DNA of 35,627 nt from an uncultured bacterium (GTDB lineage Bacteria > Actinomycetota > Coriobacteriia > Coriobacteriales > Coriobacteriaceae): contig CAJMRN010000010.1 in assembly GCA_905215815.1 (NCBI GenBank), positions 1 to 35,627 on the forward strand, written 5' to 3'. Made by a program: the position numbers and the translations under genes. Within the stretch, counting starts at the first letter, position 1. Each line of letters starts with the position of its first letter. Positions 24,642 through 33,231 of the stretch are shown one piece after another. The notes below the pieces were generated by a model. The model made no database searches, was not told where the DNA came from, and was given only the letters and a program-made list of their open reading frames with translations.

Positions 24642-26243
24642 CTACGACGCCAGCGTGGCGATGACGGCTTCGTCGCCGGCGTATATGAGGGTGTTGCCGT
24701 CGGGGATGATCGTTTGGCCGTCGCGCTTGAGCATTACCACGATAAAGGGGTGCTTGCCTTGTGGCACATCGCGCAGGCGCAGTCCTGCCAGGCGACCGTG
24801 GGGTGTCACGGTGACCTCGCGCAGCGTAACCTCGGCACGCTCTTCAAACGTCGGCGCGGCCATAACCAGAAGGTCGCCTTCTTCGATCACGGTATCGCCG
24901 TTGGGCAGCACCGGGTGCGCGCCGTCGCGCAGCACCAGGACTACGAGCATGTCCGTCGCACTGCCAATGTCCGCGAGCGAGCGCCCCGCAAACGGATGCC
25001 CTACACCCACCTTGAGCTTAACGAAAGACATGCCGTCCTCGTCGCGGTAGTCGTTAAACGTGCGGCGCACGTCGCCTTCCGCGTCGATCATATCGAGTTT
25101 CTTCGCCACCGCCGGCAGCAGCGAGCCCTGCACCACAATGCTCGACACGGCGATCACAAACACCAGGTCAAACAGGTCGTGACCACCGGGAACACCGACC
25201 ACCACGGCAAAGAGGCTAAACACGACCGAAGCGGCACCGCGCAGACCCGCCCAGCTTACGAGCGCAACCTGGCGAGGGTTAGTCTTAAAGGGCGCCAACA
25301 GCAGGCCCACGGCGATGGGGCGGCTCACAAAGAGCATAAACGCCATGAGTGCCAGGCCCGGTAGCAGCATTTGCGGCAGGCGTGCGGGCGTCACGAGCAG
25401 ACCGAGCAAGAAGAAGATAGTCATCTCGGCCATCTCGGTGAGGGTATCGAAGAAGTGTGCCATTTCGACCTTGCCGGTGATGTCGCTCGCGCCCAGAACA
25501 ATACCTGCCAGGTATACGGCCAAAAAGCCGTTGCCGCCCAGGTAGCTCGGCAGCGCGTAGGCCACGATCGCCACGGCGAACAAGAAGATGGTCTGCGCGC
25601 CCTCGGCCGTTGCATGTGCGCGTTCAATCAGGCGGCTGGATGTCCAGCCGATGGCAAGGCCCAGCCCCACGCCCAGGATGATCTGCTTGGCCAGCAACAC
25701 GGGAATGTCGATGTTGCCGCCCGCCGCGAGGGTCGCGAGCACCGCGGTGAGCATGTAGGCGACGGGGTCGTTGGAGCCTGATTCGACCTCGAGCAGCGAG
25801 TCGGTGCCGCCCTTTAGTGACAGGCTGTGCTCGCGCAGCACGCTAAAGACGCTCGCCGCATCGGTCGACGCCACGACCGAGCCTAGCAGCAGGCCGCCTA
25901 TCCAGTCGAAGCCCAGCGCGAAGTGCGCAAAGGCGCCCGTGATGCCGGCGGTGATGACGACGCCGAGCGTGCTCAGCAGTACCGCGGGCGCGGCGACGGG
26001 CTTGGCACGGTCGATGTTGGTGTTAAAGCCGCCGTAGAACATGATGAACAGCAGCGCCGTGCTGCAGACGGTTTCGGTAAGCGCGTAGTCGCTAAAGTCG
26101 ATGTGCGCGGGGCCGTTGACGCCCAGCAGCATGCCCAGCGCGATAAAGATGAGCAGGGTGGGGAAGGGGAGCTTTTTGCCGACGGGTTTGATGGTCAGGC
26201 ACAAAATGATGACGAGGCCGATAAAGAGAAGTATCTGGTTCAT
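24642..26243 (-). CDS. CPA1-family K+(Na+)/H+ antiporter with RCK_C-like tail
   Basis: This 533-residue membrane protein has about 12 helices over residues 1-385, with the ion-site motifs VVASTDAASVFSVLR and ESGSNDPVAYML (the Asn-Asp pair) of the NhaP2/CvrA antiporters. The cytoplasmic tail from about residue 405 has two RCK_C/TrkA_C-like units (GHPFAGRSLADIGS...EEGDLLVMAAP and GRLAGLRLRDVP...AGDEAVIATL) that may bind nucleotides and gate the transporter. It exchanges potassium or sodium for protons. The ATG at 26243 lacks a strong ribosome site. Confidence 0.9.
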   Translation of the reverse strand: MNQILLFIGLVIILCLTIKPVGKKLPFPTLLIFIALGMLLGVNGPAHIDFSDYALTETVCSTALLFIMFYGGFNTNIDRAKPVAAPAVLLSTLGVVITAGITGAFAHFALGFDWIGGLLLGSVVASTDAASVFSVLREHSLSLKGGTDSLLEVESGSNDPVAYMLTAVLATLAAGGNIDIPVLLAKQIILGVGLGLAIGWTSSRLIERAHATAEGAQTIFLFAVAIVAYALPSYLGGNGFLAVYLAGIVLGASDITGKVEMAHFFDTLTEMAEMTIFFLLGLLVTPARLPQMLLPGLALMAFMLFVSRPIAVGLLLAPFKTNPRQVALVSWAGLRGAASVVFSLFAVVVGVPGGHDLFDLVFVIAVSSIVVQGSLLPAVAKKLDMIDAEGDVRRTFNDYRDEDGMSFVKLKVGVGHPFAGRSLADIGSATDMLVVLVLRDGAHPVLPNGDTVIEEGDLLVMAAPTFEERAEVTLREVTVTPHGRLAGLRLRDVPQGKHPFIVVMLKRDGQTIIPDGNTLIYAGDEAVIATLAS

Positions 26244-26565
26244 GGATAGTGTCCGCTTCTGGGTGGTTTGCGTGGCACGGTCAATTATCTGTGGTTATTT
26301 GTACCCAAAGGTGGTGGGTTTATGGGGCCGAGCCGCGGGCGTTCGCATTATCGACACGAGGCCGGGGCGGGGGGGTGGTGCTGGGTGGAGCGTTGATGAT
26401 GATGGCGCGGTATTTCCGGAGCGTGCGGGCGGCCGCTTGTGGCCGTTGGCTGTGGTGGCACTTTCCACCGTTATTGCAACGGAGTACAATGGGTAACGTT
26501 TAAGTTCAACTTGAAGTTTTAGTCGTGGCATCGGGCTTCGGCCGTAATGCAGGGAAAGGCGTTCC
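26244..26565. other. 322-base gap between divergent genes
   Basis: This stretch separates the antiporter from the metallophosphatase. It holds G-rich tracts near 26360-26380, a possible -10 box TACAAT (26485-26490) with TTTCCA 17 nt upstream, and the palindrome TTCAA-C-TTGAA at 26505-26515. Open frames here have no ribosome site and atypical sequence; I see no gene. Confidence 0.5.
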
Positions 26566-27405
26566 ATGGCGATCTATGTGACATCTGATGCTCACGGGCA
26601 CGTGCACGCACTGGACGAGGCCCTTTCCAAGATCTCGCTGACGTCCGACGACACGCTATATGTGCTGGGCGACATGATCGACCGCGGTCCCGATCCGGTC
26701 GGTGTCATCAACTTGGTGCGGTCGCTGCCCAACGCTCGCGTGCTTAAGGGCAACCACGAGCAGATTATGCTCGACGCGATCATTGGCCAGGACCCGCTCG
26801 ATGCCGAGACCTGGGATATCAACGGCGGTTGGACCACGCGCCAGCAGCTCAACGAAATGGAGTTTGAGGCATACGAGGAGCTAGTGCGTTGGGCTGCTGC
26901 CCTGCCGCTCTATGCGGTGACAGAGACTGTCGAGCGGCCGTACCTGCTGGTGCACGCCGGTATTCAGACCGAGGCGGCGCGCGCGTTTTTGCTTGAGCAT
27001 GGCGTCGATTGCGGCGACGGCAGGGGGGCGGTCGATGCCGATCGCGAGCTGCTGCAGCAAATGCTCGCCGTGCAGTCGTCCGATGACTTGCTCTGGATTC
27101 GCCATGGCTATTGGGATGCCCCGACGGGGCTGCTTTCTGCCGAGGGCAAGGGTCCGGTCGTGGTGAGCGGCCACACGCCCACGGTGTCGCTGGGGCGCTA
27201 TTGCGAGGTTGGCGGCCTGGCAGGGCTCGATGAGGAGTCGGGCCGCGGGCAAATGGTGCGCTTGGGTGGCGAGGATACCGCCGGTGTGCCCGATCGCATC
27301 GATATCGACTGCGCGGCGGCCACCGGTTCCGAGTTCGGCCGCGTCGGGATCCTGCGTCTGGATGACGGGGCGGAGTTTTATGCGAACATCAACCCGGGCG
27401 AATAA
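26566..27405 (+). CDS. Calcineurin-like metallophosphatase
   Basis: This 279-residue enzyme carries the full two-metal phosphoesterase set: D8-x-H10 in TSDAHGHVHAL, GDMIDRGPD (35-43), GNHE (62-65), H130 in LLVHAG and H203 in SGHTP. These match PrpA-like protein phosphatases and the diadenosine-tetraphosphatase group; the substrate is uncertain. The ATG follows GGGAAAGGCGTTCC. It forms its own transcription unit with a likely promoter at 26462-26490. Confidence 0.9.
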   Translation: MAIYVTSDAHGHVHALDEALSKISLTSDDTLYVLGDMIDRGPDPVGVINLVRSLPNARVLKGNHEQIMLDAIIGQDPLDAETWDINGGWTTRQQLNEMEFEAYEELVRWAAALPLYAVTETVERPYLLVHAGIQTEAARAFLLEHGVDCGDGRGAVDADRELLQQMLAVQSSDDLLWIRHGYWDAPTGLLSAEGKGPVVVSGHTPTVSLGRYCEVGGLAGLDEESGRGQMVRLGGEDTAGVPDRIDIDCAAATGSEFGRVGILRLDDGAEFYANINPGE

Positions 27406-27723
27406 TCGCTGCAAAGGGTAGCTAATTTGGGACGGGGCCTTTTTGACTACTTTTGCCCTTCTGCCCGCTAATTGATTTTTCTGGGACGGGGATTAAATAA
27501 TCATTTGGCCGCCCGCTGGCTAAGTGAGTAGACTTTTTTGGAAATGCCGAGCACTCAACATATTTGCCTCAATAAAACCGCAGGTCACAGACTTGTGCTT
27601 TGTCGGTGTGATCGGGGATTCGGTAAAAGTCTACTCACTTAGGTTTGCGTGATGCATATTGTCCGCAACGAGACCCCGGCCGGGGTGATTCCATCGCAAA
27701 TTCCGGTGACCGGGGGCAGCTAA
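27406..27723. other. 318-base gap holding repeats
   Basis: Besides the MITE-like unit at 27520-27642 this gap contains two direct copies of TGGGACGGGG (near 27428 and 27482) and the perfect palindrome ACCCCGGCCGGGGT (27673-27686). No gene is apparent. Confidence 0.6.
27520..27642. repeat. MITE-like inverted-repeat element 2
   Basis: The ends are perfect 18-bp inverted repeats, CTAAGTGAGTAGACTTTT (27520-27537) and its complement (27625-27642), around an 87-nt interior of lower GC. No ORF is present. It may be a tiny non-autonomous transposon or a structured RNA. Confidence 0.72.
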
Positions 27724-29304
27724 TTAGGCGCCGTACGGGTTGCGGGCTCGTTCTATGCGCTGGCGGATGTGGGCGTATTCGACAATCAACAGCACCAGCA
27801 GTAGGGCCATGATAGCCAGGTAGCTTACGACGGCACCCATCAGGCCAAGCAGGTTGATCAGGATCACCGGGAGCACTACGCTCACGGCAAAGCAGATTAG
27901 GTAGATCTTGGTGACGTCTCCAGCGTGGCGCAGCACCGTGATGATGGCATAGATAAAGTCGATGGCCGCGGTTACACCGCCGGCGACGACCATCAGCAGT
28001 GCCAATGTGCGGTAGCGCTCAAAGTTGAGGCCGTACATAAAGCTCATGAGGGGAATGCCGGGACCGGCCATAAATGCGGCGCACACGCCGGTGATGGCCA
28101 CGATTAGTGCCATAACGGCAATAATAATCAAGTCAAAACGGCGGCGTTTGCGCGGGTTCGCCCAAATGCTCGACAGACGCAGGAGCTGCGGTTTATAGAC
28201 AAATCCGATGCTCAGCAAAATAGCCTGCGCTGGAAAGAACAGGGCATTAAAGTACAGCTGGTATTTGTAGGCCAGCGTGCCTTCCATCACAAACTTGGGC
28301 ATGCTCTCGATAAGGTTGAATAAAAAGAGCGCGCCAAAGAGCGGGGCGCACTGGACAAACAGGTGGCCGACCTCGCGCAGACTCACGTGGCGCGATTTTT
28401 CGGTCTCGAGCAGAGCGAGCGGCGCGGTGACCAGCATGAGCGAGGCGATAGCGGTGACACCCATGGCCATCGCCGCGATGGGCATGCTGCGCGTAAGGAA
28501 CAGCGCCACGCTAAAGACCGCGATGACGCCGACGGAGCGTAGCGTTTGGCTCATGCCGGCCAGGTAGAGTTTATCGGCCTGCTGCAGGCGGCCCTCGTAT
28601 ACGTCGGCGACGCCGTCGATCACCTTATACAGGTAGACGCCCAGGCCGATCGTCGCCATGTGCGCGTCGTAGCCGCGGGCGCTGCTGTATGCAAGGCCGC
28701 AGGCCAGCGCGATCGCTCCGCAAAGCCAGCGATTGAGCTGGTAGGAGGCAAAGGACGTCTTCTCGTCGATATCCGAGACCTGAAAATTGCGCACGCCGTA
28801 GTTGCACGCGATCATGATGAGCGTGCCGGTGACAAACGCAATGGAGAACTTGCCGGCTTCCTCGGCGCCCACGAGCTGCGTGGACACGATGGTGAGCAGA
28901 GGAAACGCCATGCCCCATACGGCGGTGCCCAGGGTATTCCAAAGGTAGTCGCGACGGGTGGCATGATCTTCGTACTCGGCTTCTTGCGTGGAGAAGCCGC
29001 CGCCGTAGACGGCTCCGAGCAGGCGGTTCCACCAGGCATTGACCATGCGGTGGATGGGGCCGGGCTGGCGATCGCGCTCGCGGCGACGGCGTGTGGCCTG
29101 GTTGCTGTCGGGACCGCCGGCGTTACGCTGGCTTAGCTCTTGGATTCGTGCGAGCTCCTCGGCGGTATGCGATGCGGGGAAGAGGCCGTTCTCGATGCGT
29201 CCGCCTTGGGCCTTTGCGGTGCCGCTGCTCGCTACGGCGGGGTCGGCGACGCCATTGCGGCGGGCGATGGCGCGGCGGATGCTATCGAGGGGCGTGATGC
29301 TCAA
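27724..29304 (-). CDS. Polysaccharide flippase-like membrane protein (MOP superfamily)
   Basis: This 526-residue protein has a polar, Arg-rich N-terminus of about 110 residues, then 12-14 hydrophobic helices with the spacing of Wzx/MATE-type lipid-linked sugar flippases. Loop features such as VSDIDEKTSFASYQLNRW and the RMPIAAMAMGVTA-type segments fit this superfamily, but I see no diagnostic motif. The start is TTG at 29304, chosen because GAAAGGA lies 7 nt upstream; the next Met is about 85 residues on. No glycosyltransferase lies beside it, so its substrate is unknown. Confidence 0.72.
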   Translation of the reverse strand: MSITPLDSIRRAIARRNGVADPAVASSGTAKAQGGRIENGLFPASHTAEELARIQELSQRNAGGPDSNQATRRRRERDRQPGPIHRMVNAWWNRLLGAVYGGGFSTQEAEYEDHATRRDYLWNTLGTAVWGMAFPLLTIVSTQLVGAEEAGKFSIAFVTGTLIMIACNYGVRNFQVSDIDEKTSFASYQLNRWLCGAIALACGLAYSSARGYDAHMATIGLGVYLYKVIDGVADVYEGRLQQADKLYLAGMSQTLRSVGVIAVFSVALFLTRSMPIAAMAMGVTAIASLMLVTAPLALLETEKSRHVSLREVGHLFVQCAPLFGALFLFNLIESMPKFVMEGTLAYKYQLYFNALFFPAQAILLSIGFVYKPQLLRLSSIWANPRKRRRFDLIIIAVMALIVAITGVCAAFMAGPGIPLMSFMYGLNFERYRTLALLMVVAGGVTAAIDFIYAIITVLRHAGDVTKIYLICFAVSVVLPVILINLLGLMGAVVSYLAIMALLLVLLIVEYAHIRQRIERARNPYGA

Positions 29305-29483
29305 AGCGGAATCCTTTCTATTACTGCGCTCTAGTATAGACGCGGCGGCGTTTGCTCGTGTTTTTGAACGGATTGTTCAATAATTTCGGCGGGCGGCTGT
29401 AATTTGTCGGTAAACGTGCGGTATCATGTTGAAGTTTTGTGACCCCCCGATGCCGCTTGCGCGGTACCAAGGAGCTTTTACCT

Positions 29484-31055
29484 ATGGACGTCGCCGCATT
29501 CTTGCTGGCTCTTGTGCCGATCATCTGGCTTGTCGTGATGCTGCTGTGCTTTAAATGGCCCGCCTGGAAAGCCGCTATCGGATCGTTTGTCCTTTCGTGC
29601 GTGCTTGCCTTCGCATGGTGGCACCTGCCGATGGCGCAGATAGCCACAGCCTCGCTCGAGGGCTTTTTGATGGCCCTGTGGCCCATCGTGCTCGTAATTA
29701 TTGCCGCGGTGTTCACGTATAACCTGTGCGTTCGCACGGGCGCCATGGGCGTGATCGGCAGCATGATCACCTCCATCAGCAGCGATCGTCGTCTGCTGGC
29801 GCTGCTCGTGGCGTGGTGCTTCGGCGGCTTTATGGAGGGCATGGCTGGCTTTGGTACCGCTGTTGCCATTCCCGCCGGCATGCTCGCGGGCCTTGGTTTT
29901 GAGGCCGTGCCTGCCGTGCTGATCTGCCTGCTGGCCAACGGCGTGCCCACGCCCTACGGCTCCATCGGCATCCCCACGGTGTCCGTTGCCGACCTGGTGG
30001 GTCTGGATTCCCTGCACCTGGCGACCGTTCAGCTGGTGCAGCTCGCACCGTTCTTTGTGGTGATGCCGCTGCTCATCGTGTTGGTTGCGGGCCGCGTGGC
30101 CGACGATCAAGGCGATGTTGCGAGCGTAGGCGAGCGCCTGCACGGCGTGGCCGGTATCGCGCTGCTCTCTGGCGCGTCCTTTGTCGGCGCTGCCCTGGTC
30201 GTCGCTATGTTTGTGGGCCCCGAGCTTGCCGTGGTCGTGGGCTCCATCGTGTCGCTCGCGCTGACCGCCGCGCTTGCCATGCGCGCCGAGAAGTCCGGTC
30301 ACCTGGACGCGCGCTTTCACATGAATATCGAGGCCGGTGAGCAGCTCACTGCTAAGTCGGCGCTTTCTGCCTGGTCGTGTTTCATCCTGATTTTTGTACT
30401 GCTGTTGGGTACGTCCAACCTGGTGCCCGCCGTGCACGCCGCGCTTGCGCCCTTTGCGAGTCACGTGCAGGTATATTGCGGCGAGAACCCCGGCACGCTT
30501 ACGTTTTCGTGGATCAACACGCCGGGTGTTTGGATTTTCATGGCTGCGTTTGTCGGTGGCGCCATTCAGGGCGCTTCGCCGCGCATGATGGGCGAGGTGC
30601 TGGCCGCGACCGTCAAGCAGATGATGCCGACGGTAATCACGATGCTTTCGGTGCTGGGCTGCGCCAAGGTGATGGGCTATGCAGGCATGATCTCTTCGAT
30701 CAGCGCGTTCTGCATTGCGGTCGCAGGTGGCCTGTACCCGATTCTGGCCCCGTGGATCGGTGCCGTCGGTGCGTTCGTGACCGGTTCGGGCACGTCCTCG
30801 GGCATGCTGTTTGGCCCCATCCAGAGCCAGGCCGCTTCGGCGCTGGGCGTGAGCGACTACTGGATGGTCGCGCTGAACGCCCTGGGTGTCGCCGCCGGCA
30901 AGATGATCTCGCCGCAAACGCTCGCGATTGGCCTTGCCGCCGTGCACGTGCGCGGTAAGGACGCCGAACTCCTGGGTGCAGTGCTGCCCTACGCCGCCGG
31001 CATGCTGGTCCTCATGAGCGTCATCGCCATGCTCGGCCAAGGCCTGCCGCTGTAG
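29484..31055 (+). CDS. L-lactate permease (LctP family)
   Basis: This 523-residue membrane protein has about 13 helices. GGFMEGMAGFGTAVAIPAGM and NGVPTPYGSIGIPT are signature stretches of the LctP/LldP lactate permeases, as are TSSGMLFGPIQSQAA and the C-terminal ISPQTLAIGLAAV. It imports lactate or related 2-hydroxy acids with protons. The ATG at 29484 is set by AAGGAG 9 nt upstream; an earlier in-frame GTG lacks such a site. The palindromic repeat at 31055 begins on the last base of the stop codon. Confidence 0.92.
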   Translation: MDVAAFLLALVPIIWLVVMLLCFKWPAWKAAIGSFVLSCVLAFAWWHLPMAQIATASLEGFLMALWPIVLVIIAAVFTYNLCVRTGAMGVIGSMITSISSDRRLLALLVAWCFGGFMEGMAGFGTAVAIPAGMLAGLGFEAVPAVLICLLANGVPTPYGSIGIPTVSVADLVGLDSLHLATVQLVQLAPFFVVMPLLIVLVAGRVADDQGDVASVGERLHGVAGIALLSGASFVGAALVVAMFVGPELAVVVGSIVSLALTAALAMRAEKSGHLDARFHMNIEAGEQLTAKSALSAWSCFILIFVLLLGTSNLVPAVHAALAPFASHVQVYCGENPGTLTFSWINTPGVWIFMAAFVGGAIQGASPRMMGEVLAATVKQMMPTVITMLSVLGCAKVMGYAGMISSISAFCIAVAGGLYPILAPWIGAVGAFVTGSGTSSGMLFGPIQSQAASALGVSDYWMVALNALGVAAGKMISPQTLAIGLAAVHVRGKDAELLGAVLPYAAGMLVLMSVIAMLGQGLPL

Positions 31056-31190
31056 TCGGCACTTAGGGACGTTCCTTATGTGCCGGCACTTTGGGAACGT
31101 CCCTAAGTGCCGGCATCTAGGGACACTCCTTGGTTGTTGCCTGTTCAAGAGTGTCCCCAACGGCTAGTCGTTTAAGAACGTCCCCGATGA
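31055..31190. repeat. GGGACGTTCC / GGGACACTCC repeat cluster
   Basis: The first hairpin pairs 31055-31075 with 31094-31114 at 20 of 21 positions (CGGCACTTAGGGACGTTCC arm). The second pairs GGGACACTC (31120-31128) with GAGTGTCCC (31149-31157). A further GAACGTCCCC lies near 31177. A shorter copy with the same modules is at 6401-6448. It directly follows the lactate permease and may end its transcript. Confidence 0.82.
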
Positions 31191-31243
31191 CTGGGCCGCT
31201 TGCCTGCGATTTTTGACCGTTGGGCGGGCGCTTCGCCGTTGCC

Positions 31244-31292
31244 GCAAAAACGTTTTTGCATATCGGGTACAACGGGCTTTACGTGAGTAAAG
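31244..31292. promoter_or_regulatory. pckA promoter with two perfect palindromes
   Basis: GCAAAAACGTTTTTGC (31244-31259) and CTTTACGTGAGTAAAG (31277-31292, 6-bp arms) lie on either side of TACAAC (31268-31273), a possible -10 box. Their centres are 33 bp apart, about three helix turns. They are good candidates for regulator sites that set pckA expression by carbon supply. Confidence 0.55.
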
Positions 31293-31333
31293 TGCGCGCC
31301 GCGTCCACGTGCCGCGTTTTTAAAGGAGGCCCC

Positions 31334-33004
31334 ATGCCTGGTGTTACCCCTGCAGAAGTTCTGTCCAACTTTGGTATTACGCTGGTCGAAGATCCCGCCG
31401 AGAATCAGCCCCGCCTGCTGGTTGATCTACCCGCCGCGGAGCTCGTCGAGCACGCCATCCGCCGCGAAGAAGGCCGCATGGCATCCAACGGCGCGCTGGT
31501 GATCGAGACAGGGGAGCGCACTGGCCGTTCGCCCAACGACCGCTTTATCGTCGACACGCCCGACGTGCACGACAAAATCGCCTGGGGCGCGGTCAACCGC
31601 CCGCTGTCCGTCGAGAGCTATGAGGCCATCAAGGCCGGCATCGTCGACTATCTCAACGAGCGCGACGTGTTCGTCACCCGCGGCATGGCGGGCGCCGACC
31701 GCAACCACACGCGCCGACTACTCGTCGCCTGCGAGCGTGCCAGCCAGGCACTCTTTATTAAGCAGATGCTCGCCCGCCCGCTTGCCCGCGAAATCGCGCG
31801 CACCGGCGAACCCGACTTCTGCGTGCTCGCAGCGCCCGGTTACCAGTGCGATCCCGCCATCAAGGGCCTCAACTCCAGCGCCGCCGTGGTCATCAACTTC
31901 CAGGAGCGCGTGATTTTGGTCGCGGGTACCGGCTACTCCGGCGAAATCAAAAAGTCCATCTTCAGTGTCATGAACTACCTGCTGCCTGTCGAGGACGACG
32001 TGCTGCCCATGCATTGCTCGGCCAGCATGGATCCCGTCACGCACGAGACCGCCGTGTTCTTTGGCCTGTCCGGCACCGGCAAGACCACGCTTTCGGCCAA
32101 TCTCACGCGCCTGCTGATCGGCGACGACGAGCACGGTTGGTCCGACATGGGCATCTTCAACATCGAGGGTGGCTGCTACGCCAAATGCGAGGGCCTGGAC
32201 GCCTTCCACGAGCCCGAGATCTTCAACGCCGTCCGTTTTGGCGCCATTTGCGAAAACGTGGTGCTCGACGAGAACCGCAAGCCCAACTACGACGACATCT
32301 CGATCACGCACAACACGCGCGTGGCCTATCCCGTCGAGCATATCCCCAACGCGTGGACCAAGGGCATGGGCACCACTCCCAGCGTCGTGCTGTTCCTGAC
32401 CTGCGATGCCTTTGGCGTGCTGCCGCCTATCTCGCGCCTGACGGCCGACGCCGCCATGTATCACTTTGTGACGGGCTTTACGGCCAAGATCCCCGGCACC
32501 GAGGTTGGCGTCACCGAGCCCACGCCCACGTTCTCCTCGCTGTTTGGCGAGCCGTTTATGCCGCTCGACCCCATGGTCTACGCTAAGATGCTCGGCGAGC
32601 GCATCGCCGACGGCCGCACGCGCGTCTACCTGGTCAACACCGGTTGGATTGGCGGCGGTTATGGCGTGGGCCATCGCATCGAGCTGGCCTACACGCGCGC
32701 CCTGGTCGCTCGCGCCCTCGACGGTACCATCGAGGACAGCGAGTTTGTGCACGACGATATCTTTAATGTCGACATTCCCACTACGTGCCACGGTGTGCCC
32801 GACGGCATCCTGGTGCCGCGCCAGTACTGGCAGAGCACCGCGCGCTACGACGAGGCAGCGCACAACCTGGCGGTGATGTTCGAGGAGAACTTCGAGAAGA
32901 AGTACTCGCACCTTCCCGATTCCGTCAAGGCCGCCGGCCCGCACGCCCAGGTGTCCGCCGAGGCCCGTCATCGCGGCCGCGGCTTGCTGGGACTCCGCCA
33001 CTAG
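31334..33004 (+). CDS. pckA: Phosphoenolpyruvate carboxykinase (ATP)
   Basis: This 556-residue cytosolic enzyme interconverts oxaloacetate plus ATP with PEP plus CO2. It has the kinase P-loop GLSGTGKTT (244-252), the preceding MHCSASM, GYSGEIKKS, the substrate Arg in RTGRSPNDRF, and FNIEGGCYAK with metal-binding Asp nearby. NTGWIGGGYGVG near the C-terminus is family-typical. The ATP type is common in anaerobes, where it can run toward oxaloacetate in fermentation. The ATG at 31334 follows AAAGGAGGCCCC. A terminator-like repeat follows 17 nt after the stop. Confidence 0.96.
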   Translation: MPGVTPAEVLSNFGITLVEDPAENQPRLLVDLPAAELVEHAIRREEGRMASNGALVIETGERTGRSPNDRFIVDTPDVHDKIAWGAVNRPLSVESYEAIKAGIVDYLNERDVFVTRGMAGADRNHTRRLLVACERASQALFIKQMLARPLAREIARTGEPDFCVLAAPGYQCDPAIKGLNSSAAVVINFQERVILVAGTGYSGEIKKSIFSVMNYLLPVEDDVLPMHCSASMDPVTHETAVFFGLSGTGKTTLSANLTRLLIGDDEHGWSDMGIFNIEGGCYAKCEGLDAFHEPEIFNAVRFGAICENVVLDENRKPNYDDISITHNTRVAYPVEHIPNAWTKGMGTTPSVVLFLTCDAFGVLPPISRLTADAAMYHFVTGFTAKIPGTEVGVTEPTPTFSSLFGEPFMPLDPMVYAKMLGERIADGRTRVYLVNTGWIGGGYGVGHRIELAYTRALVARALDGTIEDSEFVHDDIFNVDIPTTCHGVPDGILVPRQYWQSTARYDEAAHNLAVMFEENFEKKYSHLPDSVKAAGPHAQVSAEARHRGRGLLGLRH

Positions 33005-33021
33005 CGTCGCCGCAAGTCCAT

Positions 33022-33060
33022 AACCACCACAAAGGGGACAGTTACCTTTGTGGTGGTTTT
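33022..33060 (+). terminator. ACCACCACAAAGG repeat, copy 3, likely pckA terminator
   Basis: Arms ACCACCACAAAGG and CCTTTGTGGTGGT with a GGACAGTTA core are followed by TTTT. Placement 17 nt after pckA and the T run fit a rho-independent terminator built from the repeat family. Confidence 0.85.
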
Positions 33061-33082
33061 GCTTGGGCGGATGACTCAGGTT

Positions 33083-33203
33083 ACAATACGCCTGACATAT
33101 CGCCCCCTTCTCCGGATGGGGGCAGCGCAAGCGCTCTTGTGGCGGCACCGTAGGACTTTGAAGGTGGCCGCTGTGAGGGCGCTTTTTGTTTAGGCGCCCT
33201 CAC
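33083..33203 (+). ncRNA. Candidate structured leader RNA
   Basis: After a possible -10 box (TACAAT near 33082) come several stems in a row: GCCCCC/GGGGGC around TTCTCCGGAT, AGCG-CAA-GCGCT, GCGGCACC with GGTGGCCGC, and a perfect 10-bp stem GTGAGGGCGC (33173-33182) with GCGCCCTCAC (33194-33203) whose loop holds TTTTT. The density of stems upstream of one gene suggests a cis-acting RNA. It matches no riboswitch class I know. Confidence 0.4.
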
Positions 33204-33231
33204 ACGGGCGCGCACAATGAAGGGAGAGCGT

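Noticed and set aside
26101..26496. Open frame in the antiporter-metallophosphatase gap
   Set aside because: It starts within the antiporter gene, has no ribosome site and reads as low-complexity Arg/Gly/Ala sequence.
29478..31160. Long antisense open frame over the lactate permease
   Set aside because: Composition is His/Arg/Gly-rich without motifs and the sense strand encodes an obvious permease.
31718..33148. Antisense frame opposite pckA
   Set aside because: It is a codon-bias shadow of pckA.
33083..33203. T-box riboswitch before the B3/B4 gene
   Set aside because: AAGGTGGCCGC recalls the T-box core, but the UGGNACC bulge and a terminator with a 3' T run are missing, so I list only a generic structured leader.
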